A stretch of 64,000 nucleotides of DNA. It comes from Nemertoderma westbladi (taxonomy: Eukaryota > Xenacoelomorpha > Nemertodermatida > Nemertodermatidae). Position 1 is the stretch's first letter, and the number at the start of each line of letters is the position of its first letter. The DNA lies in NCBI GenBank assembly GCA_032718475.1, contig JAUCBJ010001497.1:1-64000 (forward strand), given 5' to 3'. A model generated the notes under the pieces. It worked only from the letters and a program-made list of their open reading frames with translations. It was not told where the DNA came from and did no database searches. The translations under genes were made by a program, and so were the position numbers. Positions 44,050 through 54,764 of the stretch are shown here, one piece after another.

Positions 44050-45196
44050 ACATCAACGGTTTTGCATGGTTATTGTACCGGTACTATGGAGTACAAAGAA
44101 TGCGGAATATTGCCTTTTTACCATTAGACTATTTACAAACCCCAGACGGAATAGATTCAGATGTATACAAATAGTTGTCAGACTAAGTCTGTAAAACAAC
44201 TTCTGCTAGGCAAAGGCCATGTTTCTATGACTAATATGAACATAGACAATAGGCATAGACCTCATTTGGCTCCGTTCTAACTTGGTAGTTCAGTAACCTA
44301 TGATAAGACGAACCTACCACACCCGGATTGCTTTCCAGATCTTTTATTTCTTATATTTAAATGTTGCTACAGGTATAAGGACTTGGGGTGATGTTTTGAC
44401 CCCATCCCCACCCATAATTAACGAAAAAATAATTATTTATTTAATTACCTGGGAAATATATAACTTTTTTTCACTATTCTCGAGGCATTTTATTTACCGA
44501 GCGTCAGCGAGGTTAATAAAGGGTCGAGAGAATATTGAAAAAATGTATATTGTATATATAGTGTTACAAAATATATTGAACTGCAGTATTTTACTATATT
44601 GCTTCCATAGTTACTGCAATTCAAATTACTGTACTCATCGACTCCTGATGTTGCCTTACTCAATGTTAAATAATTTAGATTTTCTAAAAAATATTTAAAT
44701 TTACTTTTTACGCCGGGAAAAAAATTAAAACCAATGCAATCCTATGGGTTACTTTTTCTCCCGATTTTGGAATCTTAATATTAAATAATAAGAATATAAA
44801 TTTTTATAATTTAATTTTCACGAAATTTCAAGACTTGTCATTAATCTGCTAATTTTCTTCAAAGGTTTTACGAATGCTAATTCGGATTGCGTCGAAAGTT
44901 CCCCCCTCCCCCTATCTGCCATTTTGACCCATCCATAAACCGTGGGTTAAATAGGCTTAGGGGCATAGCTGTAGAGAAGAACTCTATAGAGTTTTTTTTA
45001 TTGAGGGTCTACGTGCAAAAACATGCAAGGCCTATCGAATTAATAATTTACATTTAGTGCGGCCGCGATCTATAATTTCTCACGAAACAGATACGGTAGC
45101 CTTAATCTAATGAATGGCGATAAAACTAAACTAAACTCACTTCTGAAAGGATTGATTTTTAAAATGATGTTGTTCGATAGACTGACAGCTTTCTTC
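44050..45196. other. AT-rich region without recognised features
   Basis: An open frame of 132 codons at 44300-44698 is AT-driven and shows no domain. Nothing else is supported. Confidence 0.5.
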
Positions 45197-45391
45197 CTAT
45201 CTTCCTTTTCCTTCTAGTCGGATTCTGCGAACACGAATTCTGATGTCACTGATGGGATTCCAACGAATTAAATTTACAATATTTGAAAATATGATTAAAT
45301 ATTTAACTTGAAAAATGTAATCTGGATAAAAGGCAAAGATTACATAAATAAATTTGTAAACTTCTAAATTTATATCCAAAGGATCTTCCAT
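45197..45391 (-). CDS. Hypothetical membrane-protein frame, possibly one exon
   Basis: From the ATG at 45389-45391 (AAAATGG context): MEDPLDINLEVYKFIYVIFA, then a second hydrophobic stretch FQVKYLIIFSNIVNLIRW. Layout and the ending NLIRW faintly recall the first exon of glucose-6-phosphatase-type proteins, and a GTAAAT donor after SNI is possible, but no later exon is seen. It lies 530 bp from the adapter junction, so a continuation may be lost. Chance open frame in AT-rich DNA remains likely. Confidence 0.22.
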   Translation of the reverse strand: MEDPLDINLEVYKFIYVIFAFYPDYIFQVKYLIIFSNIVNLIRWNPISDIRIRVRRIRLEGKGR

Positions 45392-45917
45392 TTTGTAGGA
45401 ATCTACCCAACTCCCACGCAAATGAATATCACCAATCACGGCTTGGCAAGCTATGACAGTAAACCAATGGGCATGTTCGCTTCCCAGCCCTCACAGCTGT
45501 GCTATCCTTGAGCTTCGAGTGATACTTACTTGTGACATCACAAGGGAAATTTGATTAACCCATTGTACATGCAAGGATGTGAATAACTTACTTTGTAGGC
45601 TTACCTTATGCTACCTACAAAAAGTTTCCCAGTAGACACCCAGTAGTGTTTGTCTGACAAAAATAAATTAACTGCTTCCCGGCCAGACTTATTTCGTGTC
45701 TATGTATGTAGTTATCTTAATAAGAGTAAAAAATTACAATACAAATTTGTTATACATCTATAATCATGTTTTCTTATATTTTTACTTGGAAATTTTCAGA
45801 ATTTATAAATTTTAGCTGGGAAGGCGGTTCACTCAAAGACCACACTCAATGGTGTATGTCGTACGTGTCCATGGTTGGTTTGCCTACTATAACAGTATAT
45901 ACCACCATGAAGTATTT

Positions 45918-45967
45918 AGTACTCTGCGTTGATACCACTGCTTAAGCAGTGGTATCAACGCAGAGTA
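45918..45967. other. Library PCR adapter dimer: artificial sequence
   Basis: 45944-45967 begins AAGCAGTGGTATCAACGCAG, the known SMART-type amplification adapter. 45918-45943 is its exact reverse complement including the terminal ACT bases, so two adapters meet tail to tail at 45943/45944. This is not biological sequence; the DNA on the two sides may be a chimeric join. Confidence 0.95.
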
Positions 45968-46108
45968 TATTTCATTAGTTAAACGATTTAAAAAGTACCC
46001 TTTTTTTGTAAAAACGAACCGCCCTTATATAATCCCGGGTACGGGCCTGTAAACTAGAACTGTAAAAACAAATTATATCTATTAGCTATCTATATTTCTA
46101 ATTTCATT

Positions 46109-46195
46109 GGGGAGGGGGGGGGGGGTTAACATAATTCAAGATATGAGAGGATTGTGTGTACGGTATTTATAAAAATTCCCCCCCCCCCCCCCCCC
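46109..46195. repeat. Poly-G and poly-C runs
   Basis: G-rich run at 46109-46125 and C run at 46178-46195, about 50 bp apart and mutually complementary. They lie 140 bp beyond the adapter junction. The surrounding 45440-47270 holds no supported gene. Confidence 0.85.
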
Positions 46196-47270
46196 TTCAT
46201 AAATTCCTAGATCCGCCACTGGCTGGGCCATGCCCTGTACCCATGCTGCCAGGTGAAGATCGCAGTGGAGTGCACTCAAATTGGAGATGAGAGCACTCTA
46301 CTCCTGTCCAGCCATTGGCCATATACCCTTGCAGCCGCGTATAGGGGGGGGGTCCTTAACCCAGGAGCAAGGGCATAACTGTCCCAGTACGAAGGGGTTA
46401 TGAAGGGGGGACGATTTGTTACACGTTACAGGACCAGATTATGCCCTTAGTAAGAGGGTCTATGCACACAGGTGGCCAGGCACCATGGAGGTGGCAAGTT
46501 TTCTGAATCAATGACTAAGAATACTGAAACTAAAACTAAAACTCTGTGGCCAAAAATTTGACTAAATAAGATAATATCAGCCTAAAAGATGTGTTGGGCT
46601 CTTGAATACACGACAAGAGCGCGAGCGGTGGGATTGTCGCTTCCAATATTCCAATTCTCAAAAAGTTAAAACTAATCTCTATCCTCTTCTTCATACAAAC
46701 AATATGTTATTTAGTATTACCTAATCCTGGAGTTCAGACACATTCACTGCCCAGATGGTGACCGGTCAGCTGTAATGTCTCTCATAGAGTGTTTCGAAAT
46801 TACAACGCGCAACAGTTCTAATTCTGTCCTCATATAAAATTGGCAATTCGGTTTTATCTGTTGGCAGTATCTGTTGATATGGCAGTCTCCTCTCTGCTCT
46901 CCTTGTCGGTTTGTTTAATAACAGTATGGGTTTACCAGATCTACTCGGTCAATTATGTTCTGAATTATTCTGAAAGTATTAGAGTCTCAATTAATCACGT
47001 CCAATAGGATCTTCGTAATGTTGCAAGATATATAATGAGCAAATAACATCAACAGTTCTAAATTAACATATATAATACAGTTTGTTGTACATTTTAAATG
47101 TTCATATTTCACGGTGGCTGGAATGCCAGCTCTGTGGTTTGCCTCTGTTGTTTCCTGTTTCATTTTCATTTATCAATTTACTTTACTTATGAATTTCTGT
47201 AATTTAAACATCTTAGTTGATAATATGCGGTACAAAGTGAACGATATCTGGTTGTATGGCAATATAACTG

Positions 47271-48512
47271 TCAAATCGAACTGATACCATATTCATCCTC
47301 CATCATCTTCATATATGCCGCTACAGCTGCCTTGCGGTACACACCCATAGCCATACTAGAGTCTTTGTGCTTAGCTGTCAGTTCCATTAACATTCGATCA
47401 ATTCTATTTTCATCATCACACAAATATATAAAACACTTTACTTTATTCGCGTTTGTTTTAATTGAATTTTTATCTAAGCAGTCGGAATTTATTCGCTTTT
47501 TAGTTTCTCTAAATACTTTTAATTCTCTCTCCATTCTCTCAAAACCAAATATTTCTATTTTATCCCAAAGTGTTTTATTGAAGTGTTTGTAAAGTTTCCA
47601 ATCTCCGATATTTATATTTCTGAGTTTTTCTGTATCAAAAATATCCAGTTTTTGATTTTGCACACCTTTACTCCTATAAACGACGTCTTCAAATTCCCAA
47701 CACATTAAATCTTTCAACAAAATCATCGATTCGTCAAAATATTCCAATAAAATCACCAAATCAAATTCCTCATCAATCTCTTTTATAATATCATCATAAT
47801 CACTATCATTGGGTGAATTTACATTATAGCCGAATTCGTATAACAAAGGATTTAAAAACGACCTATAATTGAGCATAGTGCCATTTGGATTACTAATGAA
47901 ATATTCATAAATATCTTTTGTAGTATTGAGTGCTAACTCATTTGCGTCACGAAAATTTGAATATGGAGCATAATAAGTCATGTAGGATTTGATGACATTT
48001 GAAGGGTCACGAATTCCAACAATATACATGGTATCTGGTGGCATCAACTTTTTTACATCAATGTTAAATTTTCCGTGTAGAAATGAAACATTAGGATGTT
48101 GTGTGAACTGGTTTAAATGTTCGCCCCACCAGTAACTCCATTGCCGACCTCTACATTTCGCAAATGATTCTTCATCGGACAGAGCGGGTGTTAGATTGTG
48201 ATTAATAGCGTGATTAATAATCACAGAAACTGTGGTACGGGACCCAGTTCGGTGGGTCTTCAAGTAAAAAACATTCATTTTCGTTTTGCAACTTCCATTC
48301 AATTGTGTCACATTTGTTTCATTCTCTTCCACAAAGTTTTGAGCCGTAGTATACATTTGCATTCCTACTGAACTATAAGATATATTGTTGTCCAATTGTT
48401 TCACATACTTGTACACAAGTATAAGCATTGCTATAAGTATAAGCATAAAAGTGGATAAAGTTAATTTTCGAAAAGTCACATTATTGAGGTACATGTTTCG
48501 TTCCATACACAT
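47271..48512 (-). CDS. Galactose-3-O-sulfotransferase-like Golgi enzyme
   Basis: 413 residues from the ATG at 48512 in a single exon, intact. Topology is type II: a short cytosolic tail, one membrane segment (LTLSTFMLILIAMLILVYKY, residues about 18-37), a stem, then the catalytic domain. The 5'-phosphosulfate-binding loop is LKTHRTGSRTT near residue 87. The 3'-phosphate site is VGIRDPSNVIKSYMTYYAP near residue 165. The family block FDLVILLEYFDESMILLKDL followed by MCWEFEDVVY near residues 250-280 is typical of Gal3ST enzymes. By family it would transfer sulfate from PAPS to the 3-OH of terminal galactose on glycolipids or glycans in the Golgi. Several NXS/T sites are present. The neighbouring cytokine-like gene may not be truly linked because of the adapter. 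Confidence 0.85.
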   Translation of the reverse strand: MCMERNMYLNNVTFRKLTLSTFMLILIAMLILVYKYVKQLDNNISYSSVGMQMYTTAQNFVEENETNVTQLNGSCKTKMNVFYLKTHRTGSRTTVSVIINHAINHNLTPALSDEESFAKCRGRQWSYWWGEHLNQFTQHPNVSFLHGKFNIDVKKLMPPDTMYIVGIRDPSNVIKSYMTYYAPYSNFRDANELALNTTKDIYEYFISNPNGTMLNYRSFLNPLLYEFGYNVNSPNDSDYDDIIKEIDEEFDLVILLEYFDESMILLKDLMCWEFEDVVYRSKGVQNQKLDIFDTEKLRNINIGDWKLYKHFNKTLWDKIEIFGFERMERELKVFRETKKRINSDCLDKNSIKTNANKVKCFIYLCDDENRIDRMLMELTAKHKDSSMAMGVYRKAAVAAYMKMMEDEYGISSI

Positions 48513-48740
48513 AAATTCGAGCAATGGAATCAATCATAAAGTATTATATGGTTTAAAATTCGAATGAAACTTAGAAATTTATTATTTAATTTATTTAATT
48601 GTCAACAAACTAAATTGCAACTGAGACCAGATCAGTTGACAACAGTCATTTGATATGGCCTATACATTGTTGCTACCAGTAAGTACACCTGTAGAACGGT
48701 GTGAATATTTAGGGCATATCTTTCATAGTTCAACTTGTGA

Positions 48741-49114
48741 CAATAACAATATGATAAACCAGTTACATTCACAATATCAATATGATAAACCAGTTACATT
48801 CACAATATCAATATGATAAACCAGTTACATTCACAATAACAATGTGATAAACCAGTTACATTCACAATAACAATGTGATAAACCAGTTACATTCACAATA
48901 ACAATGTGATAAACCAGTTACATTCACAATAACAATGTGATAAACCAGTTACATTCACAATAACAATGTGATAAACCAGTTACATTCACAATAACAATGT
49001 GATAAACCAGTTACATTCACAATAACAATGTGATAAACCAGTTACATTCACAATAACAATGTGATAAACCAGTTACATTCACAATAACAATATGATAAAT
49101 CAGTTACATTCACA
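48741..49114. repeat. 31-bp minisatellite
   Basis: Twelve units of GATAAACCAGTTACATTCAC plus AATAACAATGT. Edge units differ (AATATCAATAT on the left, AAATCAG on the right). Confidence 0.95.
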
Positions 49115-49537
49115 AAGTTTTTGCATAACAATTATATTGCAATTCGTTATGGTCTAACTAAACAGGTTGCTAGGAGTAGGTTGCTAGGAGTTTAGGTTGC
49201 TACAACAACCTAGACAGTTATTGGCTTTAAATACGACTGCAGTGTCTCTAATATGCTTGATGTTCTGAATAATATTCAGTATGATACACAATTCCAAATT
49301 TACGCATTTCTCAATTTTTAATTTGGGTATTTCGACATTCATGCAAAATTCTGACTTTGTATATCAATAACAGAAAACAATAATGGTCTGAGATTTTTAA
49401 ATTTCGTTTGTGAATAAAGGGGGATAAATATATTACAAATATGAATTTGATTACATTAGTGTTGCAATAAGTTTGAAATATGTGTAAAGGACTGCAAAGT
49501 TATAACATTGAGTTATAGTATACAATCTGAAATAAAA
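49115..49537. other. AT-rich spacer between two minisatellites
   Basis: No frame, RNA gene or mobile element recognised. A short GGTTGCTAGGAGT duplication lies near 49165-49195. Confidence 0.5.
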
Positions 49538-50535
49538 ATACTAACGGTATGCTAACTATAATACCAACTGAGGATATTAAATACTAACGGTATGCTAACT
49601 ATAATACCAACTGAGGATATTAAATACTAACGGTATGCTAACTATAATACCAACTGAGGATATTAAATACTAACGGTATGCTAACTATTATACTAACTGA
49701 GGATATTAAATACTAACGGTATGCTAACTATAATACTAACTGAGGATATTAAATACTAACGGTATGCTAACTATAATACCAACTGAGGATATTAAATACT
49801 AACGGTATGCTAACTATAATACTAACTGAGGATATTAAATACTAACGGTATGCTAACTATAATACCAACTGAGGATATTAAATACTAACGGTATGCTAAC
49901 TATAATACCAACTGAGGATATTAAATACTAACGGTATGCTAACTATAATACCAACTGAGGATATTAAATACTAACGGTATGCTAACTATAATACTAACTG
50001 AGGATATTAAATACTAACGGTATGCTAACTATAATACCAACTGAGGATATTAAATACTAACGGTATGCTAACTATAATACTAACTGAGGATATTAAATAC
50101 TAACGGTATGCTAACTATAATACCAACTGAGGATATTAAATACTAACGGTATGCTAACTATAATACTAACTGAGAATATTAAATACTAACGGTATGCTAA
50201 CTATAATACCAACTGAGGATATTAAATACTAACGGTATGCTAACTATAATACCAACTGAGGATATTAAATACTAACGGTATGCTAACTATAATACTAACT
50301 GAGGATATTAAATACTAACGGTATGCTAACTATAATACCAACTGAGGATATTAAATACTAACGGTATGCTAACTATAATACTAACTGAGGATATTAAATA
50401 CTAACGGTATGCTAACTATAATACTAACTGAGGATATTAAATATTAACGGTATGCTAACTATAATACCAACTGAGGATATTAAATACTAACGGTATGCTA
50501 ACTATAATACTAACTGAGGATATTAAATACTAACT
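49538..50535. repeat. 43-bp minisatellite
   Basis: About 23 units of ATACTAACGGTATGCTAACT, ATAATACCAACTGAGGATAT and TAA. Units alternate between ATACC and ATACT variants in a patterned way, suggesting a higher-order repeat of two to three units. Confidence 0.95.
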
Positions 50536-50821
50536 ACTAATATTACTATGTAATGTTGACGATTTGGAAAAATTATTATTATTTATTTTATTATAAAGTC
50601 TACAGAATTACAAATTTTATTTAGAGACTTTAGTTATAGTAAATAATAATATATATAATCTAATTATACATAACCAAATTATTAACCCTCAACAAATGTA
50701 CGTTGGCATGAAGTTAAGTATTTCCCATTACAAATTTTGGAACTTTTCCCAAATCTATAATAAATCTAACCCGCCCAAGACAACAATAGTAGGAGTAGTC
50801 CTATTTGTCTTGCTGGTAATG

Positions 50822-51440
50822 GGTACTACTACTATAATCGACCTGCTGCATTGAGCTGCTATACTGGCTTAACAAAAACGTTTCGTCACCACCATGGGAT
50901 CCACAATTCACCACCACAACTCCCTATCCCCCATGACAATTGTGAGATTATCCGCATCTTCAAGGCCAGTGTCCTTTAAGATGCGTCTCACGAAAGTCAC
51001 AGGCTGTCCACCATGCTTATTCACTCCATGAGGCTGCCAAAGTACAAGATTATGCACTGGCTGGTCCTCACGGCGAAAGCAATGTCCTGCAAAGCGGAGG
51101 CGATTTTGTTCTAGTGTCAAGCTTGGGGGAACCAATGAGACACCTCCAATGTTATATAGTGTCTGGTTGGAGATGTGTGCATTGTACTTGACACAATGAA
51201 CCCGACGTAGCATTCTTGTGAATGTGCCATCCAGAGATTTGGTGTCCTCAGCAGTTAGAGCCCAGCTTGGACTCCCATAGAGGAGTACTGGAACTACTGC
51301 TGCTCTAAATAATCGGACCTTAAGTTTCCGATTAATTCTCGGTGACTTCCAAATCCTGGAAAGCCTATTCAAGGCTACCCATGCGTTTCGCTTATGTATT
51401 CGAAGGTCCTCACCTGACTTCTGGATCAGGTGAGGTAATG
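50822..51440 (-). pseudogene. RTE-like LINE copy, 5'-truncated and partly diverged
   Basis: The minus-strand frame from about 51430 has SGEDLRIHKRNAWVALNRLS, YGSPSWALT, and the C-terminal GHCFRRED...LWQPHG block, ending early at GDRELWW. Beyond it, a diverged tail (GCAGCTCAATGCAGCAGG then TAGTAGTA at about 50870-50822) still matches the family 3' end. It differs more from the copies at 7270 and 27318 than they do from each other. Confidence 0.88.
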
Positions 51441-51630
51441 CGTAATGCTGTGTCAAATAGGTTTAGGATTCAAACCAAAAGTTGAATGAATATTTTTACA
51501 TATTATGTAACAATTAAGTGATGCTTAAATTATTAGCTAACATAATTATATAACATATTCTCTGGTCATCGAACACATACTGAATATTAATCCAGACGTG
51601 ATCTGTCCTGTTATATGTAACATAGTTAAT

Positions 51631-52077
51631 AGTAGTAATGGTTTGCCACTCTTGGCGACAATTGGACCAACTTCGCACCTTGGGTGTTAAGTAGGTCATT
51701 AATTAATTAAACAATTAATTAATTGGTCGATTAAACAATTAATTAATTGTTTAATCAATCGATTTGTATCAAATAATGTTGCCAAAGGCAATTTAATTTG
51801 ATACAAATCAATCAGATAGGGACGCGAGATGAATAAATTGTACTACAGCAAATGAAATATACAATACAATAGGCACTGTACAATACAATATACAGTACAT
51901 TTGTATTATTTTTGCCGTACAATAGAATGATAGAATGAAATATAAAGATGCGAGCGGGGCCCAAAACATAAATTACCCTTTCAAGAAAATAAAATGGACC
52001 AGTTTGGCCCTGGTTCAATCCCTCAATAATCTGCGGCCGTTTGGGCTCTTATTAGACGTAGCATGACTAACCCCACC
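51631..52077 (+). repeat. Interspersed repeat copy R1 (447 bp)
   Basis: Starts AGTAGTAATGGTTTGCCACT and ends GACTAACCCCACC, directly joined to copy R2. Contains the AATTAATTAAACAATT palindromic segment and GATTTGTATCAAATAATG. Nearly identical to R2. Confidence 0.88.
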
Positions 52078-52614
52078 AGTAGTAATGGTTTGCCACTCTT
52101 GGCGACAATTGGACCAACTTCACATCTTGGGTGTTAAGTAGGTCATTAATTAATTAAACAATTAATTAATTGGTCGATTAAACAATTAATTAATTGTTTA
52201 ATCAATCGATTTGTATCAAATAATGTTGCCAAAGGCAATTTAATTTGATACAAATCAATCAGATAGGGACGCGAGATGAATAAATTGTACTACAGCAAAT
52301 GAAATATACAATACAATAGGCACTGCGCAATACAATATACAGTACATTTGTATTATTTTTGCCGTACAATAGAATGATAGAATGAAATATAAAGATGCGA
52401 GCGGGGCCCAAAACATAAATTACCCTTTCAAGAAAATAAAATGGACCAGTTTGGCCCTGGTTCAATCCCTCAATAATCTGCGGCCGTTTGGGCTCTTATT
52501 AGACGTAGCATGACTAACCCCACCATTGAATCCTATGTTGAGTTAAACCATTGTCAATTCGCCTAAGAAAATTATAATAAACATCTGGTCTTGCAATAGA
52601 TTATTCTTCTTTCA
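52078..52614 (+). repeat. Interspersed repeat copy R2
   Basis: Repeats R1 at a 447-bp offset and extends about 90 bp further (TGAATCCTATGTTGAGTT to TCTTCTTTCA), matching copy L to the base where L meets the Gypsy Gag frame. A tandem LTR-like arrangement sharing a terminus is one explanation. Confidence 0.85.
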
Positions 52615-52904
52615 CAACTCCATTCTAGCCTCCCTCTATAATAGCCCCCATTCACCGCATTCCCATTATTTATTCAAGAAATTATATGTTTTTTATAATA
52701 TATTTTGGAAAATTAGCCGACTAAGTCATAATTTTTAAAACTTTAAATAAGGGTGGAGTTATTTTATAAAGTTAAGAAGAGTGAATCAATGGAGGCAACA
52801 TGAAGTCTAATCTCTTGCCCTTTACTCATAAGACCGCACATTAACTCCCAAGGTTGCATACTATCACTATAGCTGGGAGAGTCAAAGCTAGTGTACAGGA
52901 ATGA

Positions 52905-53685
52905 GGAAGTGAGGGAGTGAGGGAAGTGAGGGAAGTGAGGGAGTGAGGGAAGTGAGGGGGTGAGTGAGGGAGTGAGGGAAGTGAGGGAAGTGAGGGAAGT
53001 GAGGGAAGTGAGGGAAGTGAGGGAGGTGAGGGAAGTGAGGGAAGTGAGGGAAATGAGGGAAGTGAGGGAAGTGAGGGAGTGAGGGAAGTGAGGGAGTGAG
53101 GGAAGTGAGGGAAGTGAGGGAAGTGAGGCAGTGAGGCAGTGAGGGAAGTGAGGGAAGTGAGGGAAGTGAGGGAAGTGAGGGAGTGAGGCAGTGAGGGAAG
53201 TGAGGGAGTGAGGGAAGTGAGGGAAGTGAGGGAGTGAGGGAAGTGAGGGAAGTGAGGAAAGTGAGGGAAGTGAGGGAAGTGAGGGAAGTGAAGGAAGTGA
53301 GGGAAGTGAGGGAGTGAATGAGGAAGTGAGGGAAGTGAGGGAAGTGAGGGAAGTGAGGGAAGTGAGGAAAGTGAGGGAAGTGAGGGAAGTGAGGGAAGTG
53401 AGGGAAGTGAGGGAGTGAGGGAAGTGAGGGAGTGAGGGAAGTGAGGGAGTGAGTGAGGGAAGTGAGGGAAGTGAGGGAGTGAGGGAGTGAGGGAAGTGAG
53501 GGAAGTGAGGGAAGTGAGGGAAGTGAGGGAAGTGAGGGAAGTGAGGGAAGTGAGGCAGTGAGGGAAGTGAGGGAAGTGAGGGAAGTGAGGGAAGTGAGGG
53601 AAGTGAGGGAGTGAGGCAGTGAGGGAAGTGAGGGAAGTGAGGGAAGTGAGGCATAGTGAGGCATAGTGAGGCATAGTGAGGCATA
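52905..53685. repeat. 9-bp GTGAGGGAA minisatellite
   Basis: Roughly 85 units of GTGAGGGAA with frequent GTGAGGGA, GTGAGGCA and GAGTGAGG variants, purine-rich on the plus strand. The right edge changes to GTGAGGCATA. All three reverse frames are open (SLPSLPSLP, HFPHFPHFP, SLTSLTSLT), which is repeat translation. Confidence 0.95.
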
Positions 53686-53726
53686 GTCGACCAATTAATT
53701 AATTGTTTAATTAATCGATTTGTACA
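53686..53726. repeat. Fragment of the L/R repeat
   Basis: CGACCAATTAATTAATTG followed by TTTAATTAATCGATTTGTA matches the palindromic middle of copies L, R1 and R2. It sits between the 9-bp array and the LINE. Confidence 0.6.
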
Positions 53727-53879
53727 CTTCCCTCACATTAACATTAACTCACCGCTGCCTGACTGGCCCTACTGCCCTACTGCCCTTCTGTGACTGGCCC
53801 TACTGCCCTACTGCCCACTGATGTAGTTTGCTCGGAATCCCAAACTTCCTTTTGCGCAAGGGAAAAAATCTCAGCAACG

Positions 53880-54764
53880 ATGTCGAATTCTCAAGAAAAA
53901 CCACAATTGAATTTGTCAGATCTCGCCGGAATATCGAAACAACAATTTCTAGCAAAGATTACAAAGGAACGATTGTACGAAGCATTACAATCCGCAGGAC
54001 TTCTCGATGACTCAAGGGATACTCAACTGAACGAGACAAGTTCACAGCAATGCAAATCAGATATGGCCACCATAATCCGTGATGCAATTCGTATCGAGTT
54101 GGCGGATGTTAAGGGCGAAATCTCTGGCGTTAATAAGAAACTAGACGAGCTGGGTGCTCTACGATCAAAAGTAACGGCGCTAAACGACGTGGTTGACAAC
54201 GTGAAGAAAGATAATGCAAAACTACGCAGCGAGGTAGAAGGTTGTAAAGATGTTATAGCAAAACAGCAGCGTCAACTAGAAGTTTTTGACACTGACAGAA
54301 GATCGAAGAATATAATTATTCGTGGGATACCAGAAATAAATCCAGAAGTAGATCGCGCATTTTCAATAAAGATATTGAAGATTGCCGGCATGGAGAACCC
54401 TAACAACGTTTCGTTTAGACGATTAGGACGACAGTCAGATACAACTAATGGGACACAACAGGGTGGGAGTGCCCCGAGTCGTCCTCGACCGGTGTTAGTT
54501 GAGCTGGAGTCTCGCTATATTCGTGATAAGCTACTAGTTGGTGCCAAATCGTTGTCTAAGGCAGGAGAGGAATTTCACAACGTATATATTAAACGAGATG
54601 AGATACCCCAGACCCTTGAAATGAATAGCAAACTGTATAAAGCGCTGCACGAGGAGAAACAGAAGCCCGTCAATATCAATGCAAACGTATTTATTAACTG
54701 GCGTACAAGGTGTGTGATGAGGGATAATACTGTATTATTTCAGGTACCCAAATTGGGTTTTTAA
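53880..54764 (+). CDS. LINE ORF1 protein (coiled coil, RRM-like)
   Basis: 294 residues from ATG in CAACGATGTCG. Residues about 75-145 form a long charged coiled coil (GEISGVNKKLDELGALRSKV and on). Residues about 150-240 resemble the L1 ORF1-type RNA-binding domain: RRSKNIIIRGIPEINPEVD, VSFRRLGRQSD, RPRPVLVELESRYIRDKLL. A C-terminal domain (VYIKRDEIPQTLEMNSKLYK) follows. In-frame codons upstream lack an ATG nearer the 5' end. By family it coats the LINE RNA. The end overlaps ORF2 by 37 bases. Confidence 0.85.
   Translation: MSNSQEKPQLNLSDLAGISKQQFLAKITKERLYEALQSAGLLDDSRDTQLNETSSQQCKSDMATIIRDAIRIELADVKGEISGVNKKLDELGALRSKVTALNDVVDNVKKDNAKLRSEVEGCKDVIAKQQRQLEVFDTDRRSKNIIIRGIPEINPEVDRAFSIKILKIAGMENPNNVSFRRLGRQSDTTNGTQQGGSAPSRPRPVLVELESRYIRDKLLVGAKSLSKAGEEFHNVYIKRDEIPQTLEMNSKLYKALHEEKQKPVNINANVFINWRTRCVMRDNTVLFQVPKLGF

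Noticed and set aside
44300-44698. 132-codon plus-strand frame
   Set aside because: AT-driven composition, no domain, no splice or start context.
45197-45439. Glucose-6-phosphatase gene
   Set aside because: Only a faint N-terminal layout match; the catalytic motifs would be in later exons that are not seen, so it is kept only as a hypothetical frame.
52764-53694. Three long minus-strand frames of Leu/Pro/Ser/His repeats (up to 306 residues)
   Set aside because: All three frames are open across a 9-bp purine/pyrimidine minisatellite; this is repeat translation, not a gene.
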